From IMG/VR virus record IMGVR_UViG_3300038560_000007, positions 1 through 64,000 of that record: a DNA stretch of 64,000 nucleotides; one strand, written 5' to 3'. Both the position numbers and the translations under genes were made by a program. This document shows, piece after piece, positions 42,525-53,654 of the stretch. The stretch's first letter is position 1. Each line of letters starts with the position of its first letter. Source of the stretch: a virus. The notes below the pieces were generated by a model. That model saw only the letters and a program-made list of their open reading frames with translations. It had not been told where the DNA came from and did no database searches.

Positions 42525-45281
42525 CTAAGTTGCCACGACCGGGAACAACATCATCATCGCTCCCGCTTCAATAGAATAGTTATCCGCAGAAGCTGACGTA
42601 TTAGCCTGAAGAGACAAAGTCCCTGAGGCTGTAAAGATCGCCCTTAGCCATATGTCTAGTACCTGATAGTGACTACCCATCACCGGACCAGCTATGGGGC
42701 CCAGAGCATTGATCTGATAACCTCCCCAGCTAGATGAACTACTGTTCACTGACCAGCTTGCGTCCAGGTCGGCCTGACTAAAGGTAGGGCCAATGAACTG
42801 GAATCTAGGAGTACCTGCTGTTGCTTCAGCATAGACTAGGCGAGCATGACAGATATAGGAACCTATGCCTACAGGCAAAGACAGACTAGGTCCCGAGCCC
42901 GGGCTTATGGTCTGATAAGAAGTGTTAACAACCGTAATGCCTACGCCGGTAGTCGTGAATACGGATAGGTGCCCTGTATCATAGGTGTTACCGTCCGCAC
43001 CCGAAACATAGTTGAGAATACCCTCGTTGGCGAACAGTGCAGCCCAGTCCGCCAAAGACTCAGGAGCCGTTGAGTTAGCTAGCCCAAAGCCCGGACCAGG
43101 AAAAGCCTGGCCCGTAGCAGGGTCCGTGCCGGCGTAAGCCGACAGGCTAGCCAGCAGGTTCGTACTGGCTGTAGTCACATACGTAATCTTAATCTGTCCA
43201 GTAGCTCCGACCTGAGTATTACCTCCCCCAGTTGCAGACCCTCCAGCGCCGCCCCCCGGGCCCATGGAAGGACTCTTACCTTGTTCGCTGGAGCTATAGT
43301 TACCTCCATGACCTCCCGGACCGCCTCCGTAGACCGCCGGACCTCCAGCACCGCCAGCGTTACCGGTAACGCTAATACCGCCATTACCTCCTGATAGAGG
43401 CCCGCCGGAGCTTCCGCCTCCGCCGCCGCCATTGCCAGTAGCTGTACCGCCTCCAGCTCCCGGGTTGGCGATCGTATTGGTACTACCGCTACCCCCGTTG
43501 CCTGGTGGAGCTGTACCCAACCCTCCATGCGCAGTAACCGTAACAGACGTGCCTACGAACGTCGTGGTGTTACCATTAGTAGCATCAGCGCCACCAGAAC
43601 CAACAACGTAAGCACAAGTCCCACTAGGAGTAACTGCTAGGTTGGGCTCGCAGGCGTACTCGCCCCCGCCGCCTCCGCCTGAGCCAGACGGCGCGTGCCC
43701 ACCCGAGCCGCCGCCCCAGCACTCAGATTGGACGGCATTAGCAACACCCGTAGGCGAAGTCACAGAGGCTGGAACTGCCCAGTTACCCGAGCCGCTCGAG
43801 ATCACCTGCTGCACCGTCGTAGTATCCCCATAGAGCAAGAACGGTCCAGGATCAAGAGTCAGGGTGTTCCCATTGAATGCAGACCCGTAGATAGCTCCGA
43901 CGTTCACGTACAAGCCTTGAGGGTACGAATTGCTATAGGAGTCAGAGCCACTCGCACCCGATATGGCACAGATCAAGTTACCGGTAGTGGGTATACCGTT
44001 GTAGATAAGGATCTCGCCGTTAGTACCATAAGCGAGAAACTGTGCGCCCTCAATCAGAGTACCGTTAACGATGCCTGCGACAATGATGCCTGCTGCGATC
44101 TGGATCGCAGTAATAGTACCTGCCTGAATGAGCTGACCCGGGACTTGAGGCAGAACTAGAATTGCCTCACCATAGATAGTATCACCTATGGTTCCTGGAG
44201 CCATCACTGCACAAGCCTGCGTTGCAGTCGTCGCCGGAGAAGCCTGAACGGTAGTAACCTGTGTCCACGTATTAGGAGTCACGGTAAATGACTGTGTGCT
44301 ATTGGACACTACCCCGCCTGAGGCATTGAGCCAGGAGAAACCCAGGACAGCTGTTGCGTCCGTAGAATACACCCATGCAGTAACAAGGTATTGCGTACTA
44401 GCCGTAATAGGGAATGGCTGAACGCTTTCCTCCATGTAGCCACCGGAGCCTGTTAGAGAAAAAGCCCCGGCGTAGCCATAGGGAGATCCTGCAGGAGGAG
44501 TTGCCGTAACTACAAAGTTCCCGTTAGTTCCAGTCCAACCTACGCCGCTGCCTCCTGCGAAATACGGATTGGAGTTAAGAACGCCAATGTTCCCAATCAA
44601 AGAGGCTGCAAGAGCACCAGTCAATAGTTCCGTAGGAACAGAGCCAGACCCGTTGTTATTAAGTGTCCAACCCAAGCCTATGTTACCTGGAGCATTAACT
44701 TGGACGTTATCAACGTAGAGCGCATACCCTGCCGGCGTAGTCTCATTATCATTAACCGAGACGATACAGTAGGACGTGTTATTAGGCACAGCCAGCGCAT
44801 TGAGCTGGAGTGTAGTCTCACCCTGCGCAGCCATAGCTAGACCCGTAGTGGGATAGCTATCCAACAGGACGCTACTAGAGTTATAGAACGCAATAGTAAG
44901 TGTAACTTGACCTAGAACCTGAGGCGCGTAAACGTCCGCCTGAACATTTATCTGTGTAACACTGCTAACAGGAACCGTAAGCTCAGGAGAACTAGCCCCC
45001 ATATTTGAGCCACCAGTACTGATTATCTCCAGAGAGTAACTACCTTCGGTAGCCCAAGCAACCGAAGAAGATAGAGTCGCTACGGATCCTACCCAACTAT
45101 CCGTTGAGTTCTCAAACGACCAGTTAATAAGCGAAGGCAGACTACTAAGGCTAGCTCGGTTTAGAACGCCCCCTATTTCAGTCGGGTTGTTAACTATATT
45201 CTCAATCCGCTTGAGGCGCTTGTTCAGACTATTGATAGTCGCAACGAGACGATCTTGAGCCCGTACTGGATGCCCGGTCAT
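42525..45281 (-). CDS. tail fibre / receptor-binding-like protein, 918 aa
   Basis: A short N-terminal coiled coil (VATINSLNKRLKRIENIVNN), then two carbohydrate-binding-like jelly-roll segments (LINWSFENSTDSWVG near residue 52, and GAFSLTGSGGYMEESVQP near residue 275), a long Gly/Ala-rich middle (about residues 520-700) and a C-terminal beta domain. This layout is usual for actinophage minor tail or fibre proteins that bind host glycans. It ends the tail gene cluster. ATGA overlap with the hub gene. Confidence 0.8.
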   Translation of the reverse strand: MTGHPVRAQDRLVATINSLNKRLKRIENIVNNPTEIGGVLNRASLSSLPSLINWSFENSTDSWVGSVATLSSSVAWATEGSYSLEIISTGGSNMGASSPELTVPVSSVTQINVQADVYAPQVLGQVTLTIAFYNSSSVLLDSYPTTGLAMAAQGETTLQLNALAVPNNTSYCIVSVNDNETTPAGYALYVDNVQVNAPGNIGLGWTLNNNGSGSVPTELLTGALAASLIGNIGVLNSNPYFAGGSGVGWTGTNGNFVVTATPPAGSPYGYAGAFSLTGSGGYMEESVQPFPITASTQYLVTAWVYSTDATAVLGFSWLNASGGVVSNSTQSFTVTPNTWTQVTTVQASPATTATQACAVMAPGTIGDTIYGEAILVLPQVPGQLIQAGTITAIQIAAGIIVAGIVNGTLIEGAQFLAYGTNGEILIYNGIPTTGNLICAISGASGSDSYSNSYPQGLYVNVGAIYGSAFNGNTLTLDPGPFLLYGDTTTVQQVISSGSGNWAVPASVTSPTGVANAVQSECWGGGSGGHAPSGSGGGGGGEYACEPNLAVTPSGTCAYVVGSGGADATNGNTTTFVGTSVTVTAHGGLGTAPPGNGGSGSTNTIANPGAGGGTATGNGGGGGGSSGGPLSGGNGGISVTGNAGGAGGPAVYGGGPGGHGGNYSSSEQGKSPSMGPGGGAGGSATGGGNTQVGATGQIKITYVTTASTNLLASLSAYAGTDPATGQAFPGPGFGLANSTAPESLADWAALFANEGILNYVSGADGNTYDTGHLSVFTTTGVGITVVNTSYQTISPGSGPSLSLPVGIGSYICHARLVYAEATAGTPRFQFIGPTFSQADLDASWSVNSSSSSWGGYQINALGPIAGPVMGSHYQVLDIWLRAIFTASGTLSLQANTSASADNYSIEAGAMMMLFPVVAT

Positions 45282-46576
45282 GGTGTAGGCCCAATCTGCA
45301 GACCGCCTAGAGTAAACTGAGTCTGCTCAGCTTGTTCCCCCGTAGGAAACGTTAGTGTCCAAGAGGTAATACGAAGCAACTCAGCTATTCCTGGTACGCC
45401 ATTAGCTCCAGCAGGATGAAGCGGTGAGGTCGCTATACAGTATACCTCATCGCCCAGCTGAGTGTCCTTAATCTGCACGGGGGCTTGAGGCCCCAACGTA
45501 AAGATAGGTTGCAATGACTTATTCACCGCTGTTGTATACAAAAGCTCTTTAGCATAGCCGTTAATCTGAGTCTGAGAAGTAACAGTGCCATAGAACGAAG
45601 ATGTAGCCTCCAACAAGGGCCAACCGGCGCTCAACTCACTACTGGCCAGAGCTACAGCGACATACGTCTTGGGATTAGTTCCTCCACCCTGACCCGTTAC
45701 AGTCATACTATTAGCTGGACTCGTAGGAATCCACTGCCAGGCGTAGTCCACCATTCCCTGGCCGGGGAAGACAAATTGAAGACCCGTATTCTGATACAAC
45801 CTACCCATCTGAGGTAGACCGAGCTGCACCTGGGTATACAAAGACCCAGCAGGCGTAATAGCCGGTGTGAGAGCGAACTCAAGGCCGTACGCGTTAACAA
45901 GATCATTCCAGTTGTCATAGATCGACTGATAACCCGCTTCCTCCGTAATGGAGGCAATGACGCCGGAGTACTCAACAGTATCCACGATACCTGAAGTGTT
46001 AGCATACTGCCCTGACCCTGCGATCTGGCCATTCGGGCTCTTGCTCAAGGCGTACTGAAGTTCATCCCGGAAGATCTCGAATACGTCCAGGTTAGTATAT
46101 GTCAACACCTTAGACGTTACACGACACTGGAACATCTGCTCCATAGAGGCAGCCTGAATAGGAAGTTGGCCGTCCATGATCGAGTCAGGAGACCAAGCAG
46201 TAATCGGGCCGTTAAAGATCGGCTGGCCATTCTGCAAGATCCAGAGTACAGACTTCCAAGGAATGCAAGCGTTGACCCAAGTCTGCACAATGCTGGAACT
46301 AGTAACGGGATCTATCCCAACCTCTAGCATCTGCGCATCCGCAGTTTTCAAAGCCAAATACCCTTGGAACTGTCCAACGTTATTAATCTGCCTAGTTGCA
46401 GTCTGTCCAATCATAGGGAGATTATCCGCGAGGACTGCACCGGTCAGGATATTCGTCGTAATGAACTGATACTCGTTAGCCTCCGGAGCGCCTGCAGCCG
46501 GAGATACCAGGGCATGCGCCATCTGCAAGGAATACGCAGCCAGCGCACCGCCCACAGGCTCCATGGACATCGTCAT
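45278..46576 (-). CDS. minor tail protein, ReqiPepy6 gp37-like hub, 432 aa
   Basis: Conserved stretch ILTGAVLADNLPMIGQTATR and ACIPWKSVLWILQNGQPIFN match the siphovirus ReqiPepy6 gp37-like family, a tail-tip or gp27-hub-like component. It lies downstream (in transcription) of the distal tail gene and upstream of the fibre gene, the usual order. Overlaps with both neighbours. Confidence 0.85.
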   Translation of the reverse strand: MTMSMEPVGGALAAYSLQMAHALVSPAAGAPEANEYQFITTNILTGAVLADNLPMIGQTATRQINNVGQFQGYLALKTADAQMLEVGIDPVTSSSIVQTWVNACIPWKSVLWILQNGQPIFNGPITAWSPDSIMDGQLPIQAASMEQMFQCRVTSKVLTYTNLDVFEIFRDELQYALSKSPNGQIAGSGQYANTSGIVDTVEYSGVIASITEEAGYQSIYDNWNDLVNAYGLEFALTPAITPAGSLYTQVQLGLPQMGRLYQNTGLQFVFPGQGMVDYAWQWIPTSPANSMTVTGQGGGTNPKTYVAVALASSELSAGWPLLEATSSFYGTVTSQTQINGYAKELLYTTAVNKSLQPIFTLGPQAPVQIKDTQLGDEVYCIATSPLHPAGANGVPGIAELLRITSWTLTFPTGEQAEQTQFTLGGLQIGPTP

Positions 46577-47640
46577 AGCGACGCCTGTGAAACGAAGAGG
46601 TCGATCGGGTAGCTAGAAGCCCCACCGAGCGTAACCGTGTTACCGGCCGACATGTACAGAGGCTGTCCACGGAACTGAATCGTGTGACTGCCAGCCGCAG
46701 GAGTTGTACCCTTGGCCGAGCTAGTCTGATAGAGCACTACCGAGTTGCCACACCTGTAGTTCGTACCATCGATCTTGGTAGTCGTACTGTAGTACGCACC
46801 CTGCTGAACCAGAGTCGAGTCGATGTAGATGCGTTGGTTGATCGCGAACGGGTTATTGGCAGACCACATGTCCATCGCCTGTGCGATGATCAGCAAGTCT
46901 ACGCCGCCAGGGCTAGTGATAGTACAAGACAGGAACGTCGTCTCGCTGCCATACGTCGCGGTCAGGTTAGTAGTCGAGATTGTCTCAGCCGCTGGGAAGG
47001 AGTAGACGTGAAGTGGCCCAGCACCGCTGGGACCTAGAGCAAACAGGCGACTATTCACGACGTCATAGCCGAGCTGTCCAGTTGCACCAGCCGGCAGACT
47101 AGCCATGTTCGGACAGACTAGAACACCGCCGGGAGCTATAGCGAAGAACCGCTCGTCAGTAATGTTCGTCTGCAGGATACTAGAGACGCCAGAGCCTACC
47201 GCGATCTGAGCCAGAACAAGTGAGTTGTTCGGAGCCGTAGGTGCAACACCCGGGTTCCCAGCTGTGCCCTCGACATAAAGCAACTGAGCATACGACGAAC
47301 TACTACCCAGGTCATCCACGTTGATACAGATCAAGTCGATTCGCGTGTTAGGCGAACCCGGTGCAGTCGCAACGGTCAATGTCTGCAACGAAGGACTCGT
47401 AGGACGATAAGCACCCTGAGTCGCACCCGAGTTACTCGGAATGACTGCCGACCCAGGATTGACAGTGATGTTCATGCCGCTAGAGGCAAGCACCTGAAGA
47501 GGGTTGCTAATGCTTTGCAGGACGCCTCCTACCGACCCGCCCAGATACGTACTAGCAGCGATATCTAGACGACCGATGGTATCGTTCCACGTAGACCCCG
47601 CAAGGTATCCGCAGTAGCCTAGGTTGATCGAAGTAGCCAA
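46573..47640 (-). CDS. minor tail / baseplate protein, 355 aa
   Basis: N-terminal beta region (MATSINLGYCGYLAGSTWND, then ITVNPGSAVIPSNSGATQGA) is typical of upper baseplate or receptor-binding-protein stems in actinophages (gp28-like). The C-terminal half (about residues 215-350) looks like a beta-sandwich tip. The exact family is uncertain. Confidence 0.78.
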   Translation of the reverse strand: MATSINLGYCGYLAGSTWNDTIGRLDIAASTYLGGSVGGVLQSISNPLQVLASSGMNITVNPGSAVIPSNSGATQGAYRPTSPSLQTLTVATAPGSPNTRIDLICINVDDLGSSSSYAQLLYVEGTAGNPGVAPTAPNNSLVLAQIAVGSGVSSILQTNITDERFFAIAPGGVLVCPNMASLPAGATGQLGYDVVNSRLFALGPSGAGPLHVYSFPAAETISTTNLTATYGSETTFLSCTITSPGGVDLLIIAQAMDMWSANNPFAINQRIYIDSTLVQQGAYYSTTTKIDGTNYRCGNSVVLYQTSSAKGTTPAAGSHTIQFRGQPLYMSAGNTVTLGGASSYPIDLFVSQASL

Positions 47641-47649
47641 GGCATTCTC

Positions 47650-48540
47650 CTATATCCAAGCATCTCGGTGCTGAATGATCATGAGTCCCTGATCGCCTGA
47701 GAGGTGATTACCTGTCAGCAACTGGACGGAATTAATACCTGGAGGCAGCGACCACCAGGACGAGGTGATGTCAGCAGGTACGTAGGCTCCGTTGTGCCAG
47801 GCCATCTTAGCATCAAAGTCAGCGATCAGCTGATCACCGCTGTTCAATGTTACAGTGCTCCAGGTCACCTGCTGACCCGTGTTTACCAGCTTAAGACCGG
47901 GAGCATGCATGGGGCCTACCACTTGAATGATCGGGCGCGTCTCGAAATTACCCGCATTCGTATTACCTGTAGCAGGCTGTACAACTCCAGCAGGAAAGAT
48001 CAGTGGAATGGTAAAGGGGATCGTGCTATAGTTCGGCGAGATAAGTGAAGCCGATGGCCATTGCTTCAGAACCGTAGAGTATTTACGGGGATCCGGCGCA
48101 ATCAAGACAACCGCGAAGACGACCTCGTTTAGGTTGTCATACTGCTCCACGATCTGACCTGAGCGCCTTACCGCCATCTGCTTCGGGATAGGCTCATTAT
48201 ACTGAAGCATAGCCAGGTCATTAACCGGAATGACCTGCTGTAGAATCGATCGAGACAGATCACGAATAGCCCACGTAGGGCTACTCGCTCGAAGCGACAG
48301 GGTCAAAGCTCTCGGGGCGTACCACTGGCCTGTAGCCCAGCCACCAGTGTCAGCCCCTCGCTGAAGAACCGCACCAGCAACGTCGGGACTATCCCACCCC
48401 TGAATGCCTTGCCAGATCCAGTCAATGCCATTCGCGTCAGGACCCGTACCAATGCTAACTACGAGAGGCGAGGTCATATAGGGCGCCTGGTAGCTAATCG
48501 AGCCTGACCAAAACCCTGCGTCCGTACTCATGACGCTCAT
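47650..48540 (-). CDS. distal tail protein (Dit-like), 296 aa
   Basis: The order [20 protein letters not shown] and [20 protein letters not shown], together with [16 protein letters not shown], matches siphovirus distal tail proteins (Dit/RIFT-related family) and the galectin-like C-terminal sandwich. It connects the tail tube to the hub. It follows the tape measure gene, as in other siphoviruses. Confidence 0.82.
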   Translation of the reverse strand: MSVMSTDAGFWSGSISYQAPYMTSPLVVSIGTGPDANGIDWIWQGIQGWDSPDVAGAVLQRGADTGGWATGQWYAPRALTLSLRASSPTWAIRDLSRSILQQVIPVNDLAMLQYNEPIPKQMAVRRSGQIVEQYDNLNEVVFAVVLIAPDPRKYSTVLKQWPSASLISPNYSTIPFTIPLIFPAGVVQPATGNTNAGNFETRPIIQVVGPMHAPGLKLVNTGQQVTWSTVTLNSGDQLIADFDAKMAWHNGAYVPADITSSWWSLPPGINSVQLLTGNHLSGDQGLMIIQHRDAWI

Positions 48541-51500
48541 GGAGCCACCCCTAGCGCTAGAACCAGGTCCATCCTCATCTGAGCCCTCTGCTGCGGCGAA
48601 GGATACTGCGGACCGTAGTAGTTCATGTTGATCATAGGCCCGCCAGGATTGGCCCCGCCTCGCATGGGCCCTCCAGGGATAATCGTCGCGCCCTGATCAC
48701 CGGCCATGGCAAACTCAGGACCGTTCTCGCCTACGATGCCTATCTGACCTGGCGGAATATATCCACCGGCGGCATAGCCTACATACGGACGCCCCTGTTC
48801 GACGGCGATGACACCTGGCACGTTCCAGACGCTACCGTACCTAGCCTTGATATAGTTAATGGCTGCGGCAGCGTTAGCTACTGGATCATAAATGTTCCAG
48901 CTAGTGCCCGCCTGATGATAAGCATCGAACGTGGTCATGATGGTCTGCATTAGACCTCGCGAAGGATCGCCCGCTGCAGCGTTCGAGTCCGTCAGGTTGA
49001 TCGCGTTCGGGTTATCACCAGACTCGTGAGAGGCGATGATCTCCAGACCGCTAAGCCAGGAGGACGAAGTCTTAGTATCCTTCAGAGCGGTCATGAGCCA
49101 AGCTACAGTCTGCGCTGTGGTCGCAACACCACCCTTGCCTGGTGTACCGGCCATCATCTGCTGGGCCATAGCTGCCAAGGCATTCGCCGAAGCATTCAGC
49201 GTGTCCTGGTACTCCGTATCCGCCCAAGACCCTAGACCTGTAATACTGTCACTGTTATAGCTACCTACGACGCCGCCATCCTGATATCCGGGAACGCCCA
49301 TCTTCTTGAAGAGCGGAGCTAGCTTCTGACTAGTCTCCTTGGACACGACGGTCTCACCAGGCTCTGCCAGAAGCGGGAATATGTCCCCGCCGCCGTAGCC
49401 TGGGATCCTCATGCCTTCTCTAGCTGTCGACTGTGAGCCTCCGGGCGCGACGAGCTTACCCAGCGAAGTCTGATAACTCCACTGCCCAGTAGCACTAATG
49501 TGAATCGCTAGCTGCTTTTCCAGAGGCAACCTAGACAGGGCCTGACCGTACTTTTCCGTCTTCGAAGTAGCGATAACCGCAGCCTCGCTATCATCGCCCA
49601 ATGATCGAGCATACGTTTCAGCGATCGTGTTCGCCTGCTTGTTATTCCCCGTCACGTTCGTCAAGAGCTGAACTAGGTTCTGATAGTCCTGCCTAGTAAT
49701 GTTAGACTGCGCACCGTTCTTCTGAAGCGAGTTCGTGTAGTTCTCAGTCGCTTGCTGAACGTTATCAACCTTCAGCTTGGCCGCGTCCATCTGAGCGATG
49801 ATGTCCTGCGCCATGACGTTACCCAAGTTCTGAGCAACCTGAGCCATGTTGCCCATCTTCTGAGTCGTCGAATCGATGATCTCCTGAAGATTCTTCGTCG
49901 CGTCGTGAGTATTACCCAACCACTTTGTTAGGGTCGTAAGGTTATCGGTAGTCGGTCCACCGGCCTGCTGAGCCAGGGCATCCAGCTCCGTGATCGCCGT
50001 CTTGTTAGTTCCCACAAACGGGATCATCTCAGCGACCATGTCCTTGATAGCCTTTGTAAACTGACCGCCACTCAGTTCGCCTTCAGAGCCTGCCTCACGC
50101 AGCCAGTCGATTAGCTGCGGAGCAGAACTTCCGATTATCTGGTCCAAGTTCTGCCAAGCCTGTGCGCCCGTTGACCCTGCAGTATTTAGAGACTCTGCAA
50201 ACTTCTTCGTACTTAGGCTCATACCGGTCATAGACTCAGAAAACGAGAACTTCGAAGTGTCTGTAATGTTCGTTAGGTTAGTCAGTCCCTGAGTAAAGGA
50301 ACCTAGGTTACTAGTGCCACCAGTAATAGACTGCATCCAAGCATCCCAGGCCTGATTTAGCTCAGATACCTTCGTAGCCTGCTCACCCGCCTGGATAGCT
50401 AGCGCAGTCATGTCCCTACCGACTATGCCTGCAGGCTGGCCCATGGCCTGATACCCTGCAACTAGGTCAGCAATCTTCAGCCGGTTAATGTCGGCAGCTT
50501 CACTCGTTCCGGTAATACCGTCTGCCAAGTGAACGTTTGCCATCTGGGCCAAAGCGAGCGCACCGATATAAGAGGTGCCATACGTCTTTTCCAAGAAGGC
50601 AATGCCGCCGCCCACGCGAGCCGTAGTCTGTAGCAGATCCTTCTGCTCGGTATTAAGATCCGAAACCCTCTGCGTAACGATGCCCGCAACCTCGCCATAG
50701 CCTCGCATAGGCGTAGTGTCATACATACTGTTTAGGCTCTTCTGCGACTCCTGTGCATAGTCCATCTGCTGATCGAGCTGCTCAAAGGACTTAGCCAGCT
50801 TATCGATAACGTCAAAGTTAGAAGTAGACTGAATCGCCGCGTTGAGGCTCGATATCCATTCTTCCGTTGCAGTCTTCGCGGTCATGATCTTGTATGCGAG
50901 GAACCCAAACGCTGCAGCGCCAATGACAACTACGGAGGCCAACCCAGGACCCATACTGTTTGCGGCGTCACCTATCTCAACACCGGCCTTACCGATAGCG
51001 CCGCCAGCCTTATCAGCAGCTCCTCCTACTTCCCCGAAGCTGCCCACCATCGCGCCGATTCGCAGCATAAACGAGCCGATGATAGATCCAGCCGTACCTA
51101 GGATAGTCGAGAAGTACTCTCCAAACTTCGCGAGCAGCGGAATTCCCTCACCCAGTACCATCCCGCTAATGGCAGCGCCCATACGAGCAAACAGAGTAAT
51201 GAATAGACCACCCCAACGATAGAACTCTTCGATGACAATGATAGCCATAACAAGAGGCTTGGGCAGCTCGGAGAACCACTTAATGAGTTCTATAACACCA
51301 TCAACCATAGCCAACAAGACATGAACTAGTCCAGGCATATCGGCAGCGAGATGTACAATCGCATCACCGAGGTTACCGAAGATCCGAGCGATCTCGACCG
51401 CGTCTTCTGTCATGCCCCCGAGCAGACCCTTAGCCAGGCCCGCACCACCAGCAGACAGATCATATTGAACCTTCGCCAAGAAGGTGTCAAAGATGCCTAT

Positions 51501-52280
51501 AATCTTGAGACCTTCAGCAGCCAAGTCTACGGTGTGCATCCTGGCGACTTCGATCGCGGCACCCATAGCCTGATACACCATTGGGTTAGCCATGTTCTGA
51601 GCCCGTTGTAGCTCATTCCCAATGCCCAGAGCCTCACCCAACGTCTTATGAAACATGTTAGTAGTGGCTTCAGATGCAGTCCACAGAGACGTCATGTGCT
51701 GAGCAGCCATCTGAACGCCCTGCGCAGCATCAGCCGCTGCACCACCTAGAGCGACTGCCGCCGGGACTACGACTGCAGCCAGCTCCGCACCTGCAGCAAG
51801 GATCCAGTGCAGCCACTGAGCCCAGTTCTTTGTCCAGCCTCCGCCGCCAGCACCGAGGATGAAGTTGATCCCGCCCAGCTCTGCAGCAACGTCCCGAATC
51901 TTCTCAAAAGATTCCGCCGTGGCGCGCGCACTAGCATCCAGGAGCATGACATCCGTAATGGCTGTACTAATGCCATCCAGATTAACCTGGATGTTGAATT
52001 CCTTCTGAAGGACCTCGATCATTCCCATGATCTCAAGCCACTCAGCGTCGAACTCGGCCTTGTTAATGCCAACGTTAATAGAACGGTCGTGAAGGGCTGC
52101 TAGCCTGGCATTGATTACAGCAATAGTCGCATCGAGCTTTTGCTGGTCGATCGACACGCCAACCGCACGGTCCTTGATCTCTGCCAGCTTGGCCTCTACA
52201 ACACCTATCTGCTCATCAAGCCGTGCTTGGTCGATCTCGACGTCGACATAAGCACTAGCAATCCTAAAACCGTCTGGCAC
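48537..52280 (-). CDS. tail tape measure protein with lytic transglycosylase domain, 1247 aa
   Basis: Long helical protein starting with coiled-coil repeats ([20 protein letters not shown]-like), membrane-like helices near residues 300-480, and a C-terminal SLT domain ([20 protein letters not shown], then [20 protein letters not shown]) whose Glu in ASHES is the catalytic acid. The transglycosylase would open peptidoglycan during DNA injection. Its length sets tail length, about 190 nm at 1.5 A per residue. TGA/ATG overlap with the Dit gene. Confidence 0.95.
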   Translation of the reverse strand: MPDGFRIASAYVDVEIDQARLDEQIGVVEAKLAEIKDRAVGVSIDQQKLDATIAVINARLAALHDRSINVGINKAEFDAEWLEIMGMIEVLQKEFNIQVNLDGISTAITDVMLLDASARATAESFEKIRDVAAELGGINFILGAGGGGWTKNWAQWLHWILAAGAELAAVVVPAAVALGGAAADAAQGVQMAAQHMTSLWTASEATTNMFHKTLGEALGIGNELQRAQNMANPMVYQAMGAAIEVARMHTVDLAAEGLKIIGIFDTFLAKVQYDLSAGGAGLAKGLLGGMTEDAVEIARIFGNLGDAIVHLAADMPGLVHVLLAMVDGVIELIKWFSELPKPLVMAIIVIEEFYRWGGLFITLFARMGAAISGMVLGEGIPLLAKFGEYFSTILGTAGSIIGSFMLRIGAMVGSFGEVGGAADKAGGAIGKAGVEIGDAANSMGPGLASVVVIGAAAFGFLAYKIMTAKTATEEWISSLNAAIQSTSNFDVIDKLAKSFEQLDQQMDYAQESQKSLNSMYDTTPMRGYGEVAGIVTQRVSDLNTEQKDLLQTTARVGGGIAFLEKTYGTSYIGALALAQMANVHLADGITGTSEAADINRLKIADLVAGYQAMGQPAGIVGRDMTALAIQAGEQATKVSELNQAWDAWMQSITGGTSNLGSFTQGLTNLTNITDTSKFSFSESMTGMSLSTKKFAESLNTAGSTGAQAWQNLDQIIGSSAPQLIDWLREAGSEGELSGGQFTKAIKDMVAEMIPFVGTNKTAITELDALAQQAGGPTTDNLTTLTKWLGNTHDATKNLQEIIDSTTQKMGNMAQVAQNLGNVMAQDIIAQMDAAKLKVDNVQQATENYTNSLQKNGAQSNITRQDYQNLVQLLTNVTGNNKQANTIAETYARSLGDDSEAAVIATSKTEKYGQALSRLPLEKQLAIHISATGQWSYQTSLGKLVAPGGSQSTAREGMRIPGYGGGDIFPLLAEPGETVVSKETSQKLAPLFKKMGVPGYQDGGVVGSYNSDSITGLGSWADTEYQDTLNASANALAAMAQQMMAGTPGKGGVATTAQTVAWLMTALKDTKTSSSWLSGLEIIASHESGDNPNAINLTDSNAAAGDPSRGLMQTIMTTFDAYHQAGTSWNIYDPVANAAAAINYIKARYGSVWNVPGVIAVEQGRPYVGYAAGGYIPPGQIGIVGENGPEFAMAGDQGATIIPGGPMRGGANPGGPMINMNYYGPQYPSPQQRAQMRMDLVLALGVAP

Positions 52281-53034
52281 TAGGTCATCTCCGCAATCTC
52301 AAACAACCCAACATCCTGACCGATAGCGGGAGCGGGGCGATACATCGCTGCCAACTGCTCGCGTGTCAAGGGAGGCACATCCGCCGATGGAGCCGACGAG
52401 GCTCTCGGATCCGACTGCTGAGGAGCCTGAGCCTCGGGAGCCTCCTGCTGTCGAGCCGTCTCGACGTCTCCGGGAATAGCCGAGGCGAAGACTGCGCCGT
52501 TGTAAGACACCAGCCTATGCGCCAGGAGGAAGAACGTCGGCCCATCAAGTTCATTGGCATCCCTTATCCCATGCAGAGCACTCAGATCACTAGCAATGTC
52601 CCCTAGGTAGTTGATGGTCCAGAGGATCTGCGCTGCGCGCTGCTTCCATTCTGGCCCGTTCTCGAACTCCCGTTGGAGCTCCTCTTCCGTTCTTTTGGGC
52701 CTGTAGAGATGGCAACTGCACGACTCATCACGTCGTCGAAGTCTTTCTGAGTCAACTTGTCGTACGTCATGAGCGCCCTGTAACCCTCGTTACCTAGCAG
52801 GCTGTTGAGAAGGAAGTAGTTCGCCTCAGCTTCACCCTTCGTATGCAAGAGGTAGAGGTATCGAAGCCCGACGTTCGGCGCCGGCTTGGCAGGTACCGTG
52901 TATTCCTTATCATCGATGTAGAACAACGGCATGCGCTTCGATGCCCCAACCTCTGCATCACTCCTAAGCCTAACCGCCGGAACAATTTGTCCGACGACCG
53001 AGCCTTCGATCGTGTCTTCGCTAGTGTCCGCCAT
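52280..53034 (-). CDS. tail assembly chaperone, long frameshift product (gpG-T-like)
   Basis: The short chaperone frame contains slippery CCCAAAA (minus strand; plus 52693-52699) in the correct X XXY YYZ phase. A -1 shift there opens a frame with no stop through [15 protein letters not shown] and [20 protein letters not shown] to 52280, giving about 251 residues. This is the standard siphovirus G/GT arrangement just before the tape measure gene. The acidic Pro/Ala-rich end is [20 protein letters not shown]. Confidence 0.82.
52603..53034 (-). CDS. tail assembly chaperone, short product (gpG-like), 143 aa
   Basis: Start ATG at 53034 with TAAGGAGGTGTCTTCA upstream; an in-frame start 9 nt earlier would lie in the RBS. 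Conserved-looking body [20 protein letters not shown] and [20 protein letters not shown], then [19 protein letters not shown]. It is the 0-frame product made when ribosomes do not slip at CCCAAAA. It folds the tail protein around the tape measure. Confidence 0.88.
   Translation of the reverse strand: MADTSEDTIEGSVVGQIVPAVRLRSDAEVGASKRMPLFYIDDKEYTVPAKPAPNVGLRYLYLLHTKGEAEANYFLLNSLLGNEGYRALMTYDKLTQKDFDDVMSRAVAISTGPKERKRSSNGSSRTGQNGSSAQRRSSGPSTT
52693..52699 (-). other. -1 frameshift slippery site CCCAAAA
   Basis: On the minus strand GGC CCA AAA GAA places CCCAAAA in X XXY YYZ phase. No strong downstream hairpin was worked out. It joins the short chaperone frame to the 52280 frame. Confidence 0.8.
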
Positions 53035-53047
53035 TGAAGACACCTCC

Positions 53048-53641
53048 TTACGCGGTCTGGTCTTGGATATGGAAGGGGGCGATCGTCGACGACACGTAGT
53101 ATGCCGTAAACGTACAGTCCCAGGTAACCTGATTGGTCAGGTCGTACTTCGCGCTCGCCTTCAGATCGTCAAGCACCTTCCGAACGATGATCCGACGGCG
53201 TGCCTGGAGGCCCGTAGCAAGCGTAGGCGCCCAGCCATCGATGATGAGCCCGATGTACGTCGGCTGCGTAGCTGACGTGGTAGTAATCGGGTCCAGGGTG
53301 GTAACTCCCGACAGCGGGTTCTGGATCGCGACCTGGTTCATCGCTAGCCACAGGTTCTGCATCGTGGCTTCCAGAAGGTTCGCCATCACCTGGATCGTCC
53401 TACCAGAGAGGCGAGCCCCGATGGGGTCGATGTTCTGATCGGCCTTGATCTGAGTATACGTATGCGCTACGCTCAGCGACACGCCTCCCGTAGTAGCACC
53501 CAGATCGGTCCAGTTGGCGTTTCCGGTGACCCACGGAGGCTGCGTAACAGCTGCGTTGGTGTCCGGAGGCTCCGCAGAGCCAAACGCGTTCCAGTACAGG
53601 ACTGCTGGTCCCTGGACCACGTTATTCGGGTTGACTGGCAT
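53048..53641 (-). CDS. major tail protein, 197 aa
   Basis: MPVNPNNVVQGPAVLYWNAF, then TGGVSLSVAHTYTQIKADQN and SGRTIQVMANLLEATMQNLW show the beta-rich tube-protein pattern of siphovirus major tail proteins. It lies directly before the tail chaperone genes, the normal position. RBS TAGGAGGTGAGAA. Confidence 0.87.
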   Translation of the reverse strand: MPVNPNNVVQGPAVLYWNAFGSAEPPDTNAAVTQPPWVTGNANWTDLGATTGGVSLSVAHTYTQIKADQNIDPIGARLSGRTIQVMANLLEATMQNLWLAMNQVAIQNPLSGVTTLDPITTTSATQPTYIGLIIDGWAPTLATGLQARRRIIVRKVLDDLKASAKYDLTNQVTWDCTFTAYYVSSTIAPFHIQDQTA

Positions 53642-53654
53642 TTCTCACCTCCTA

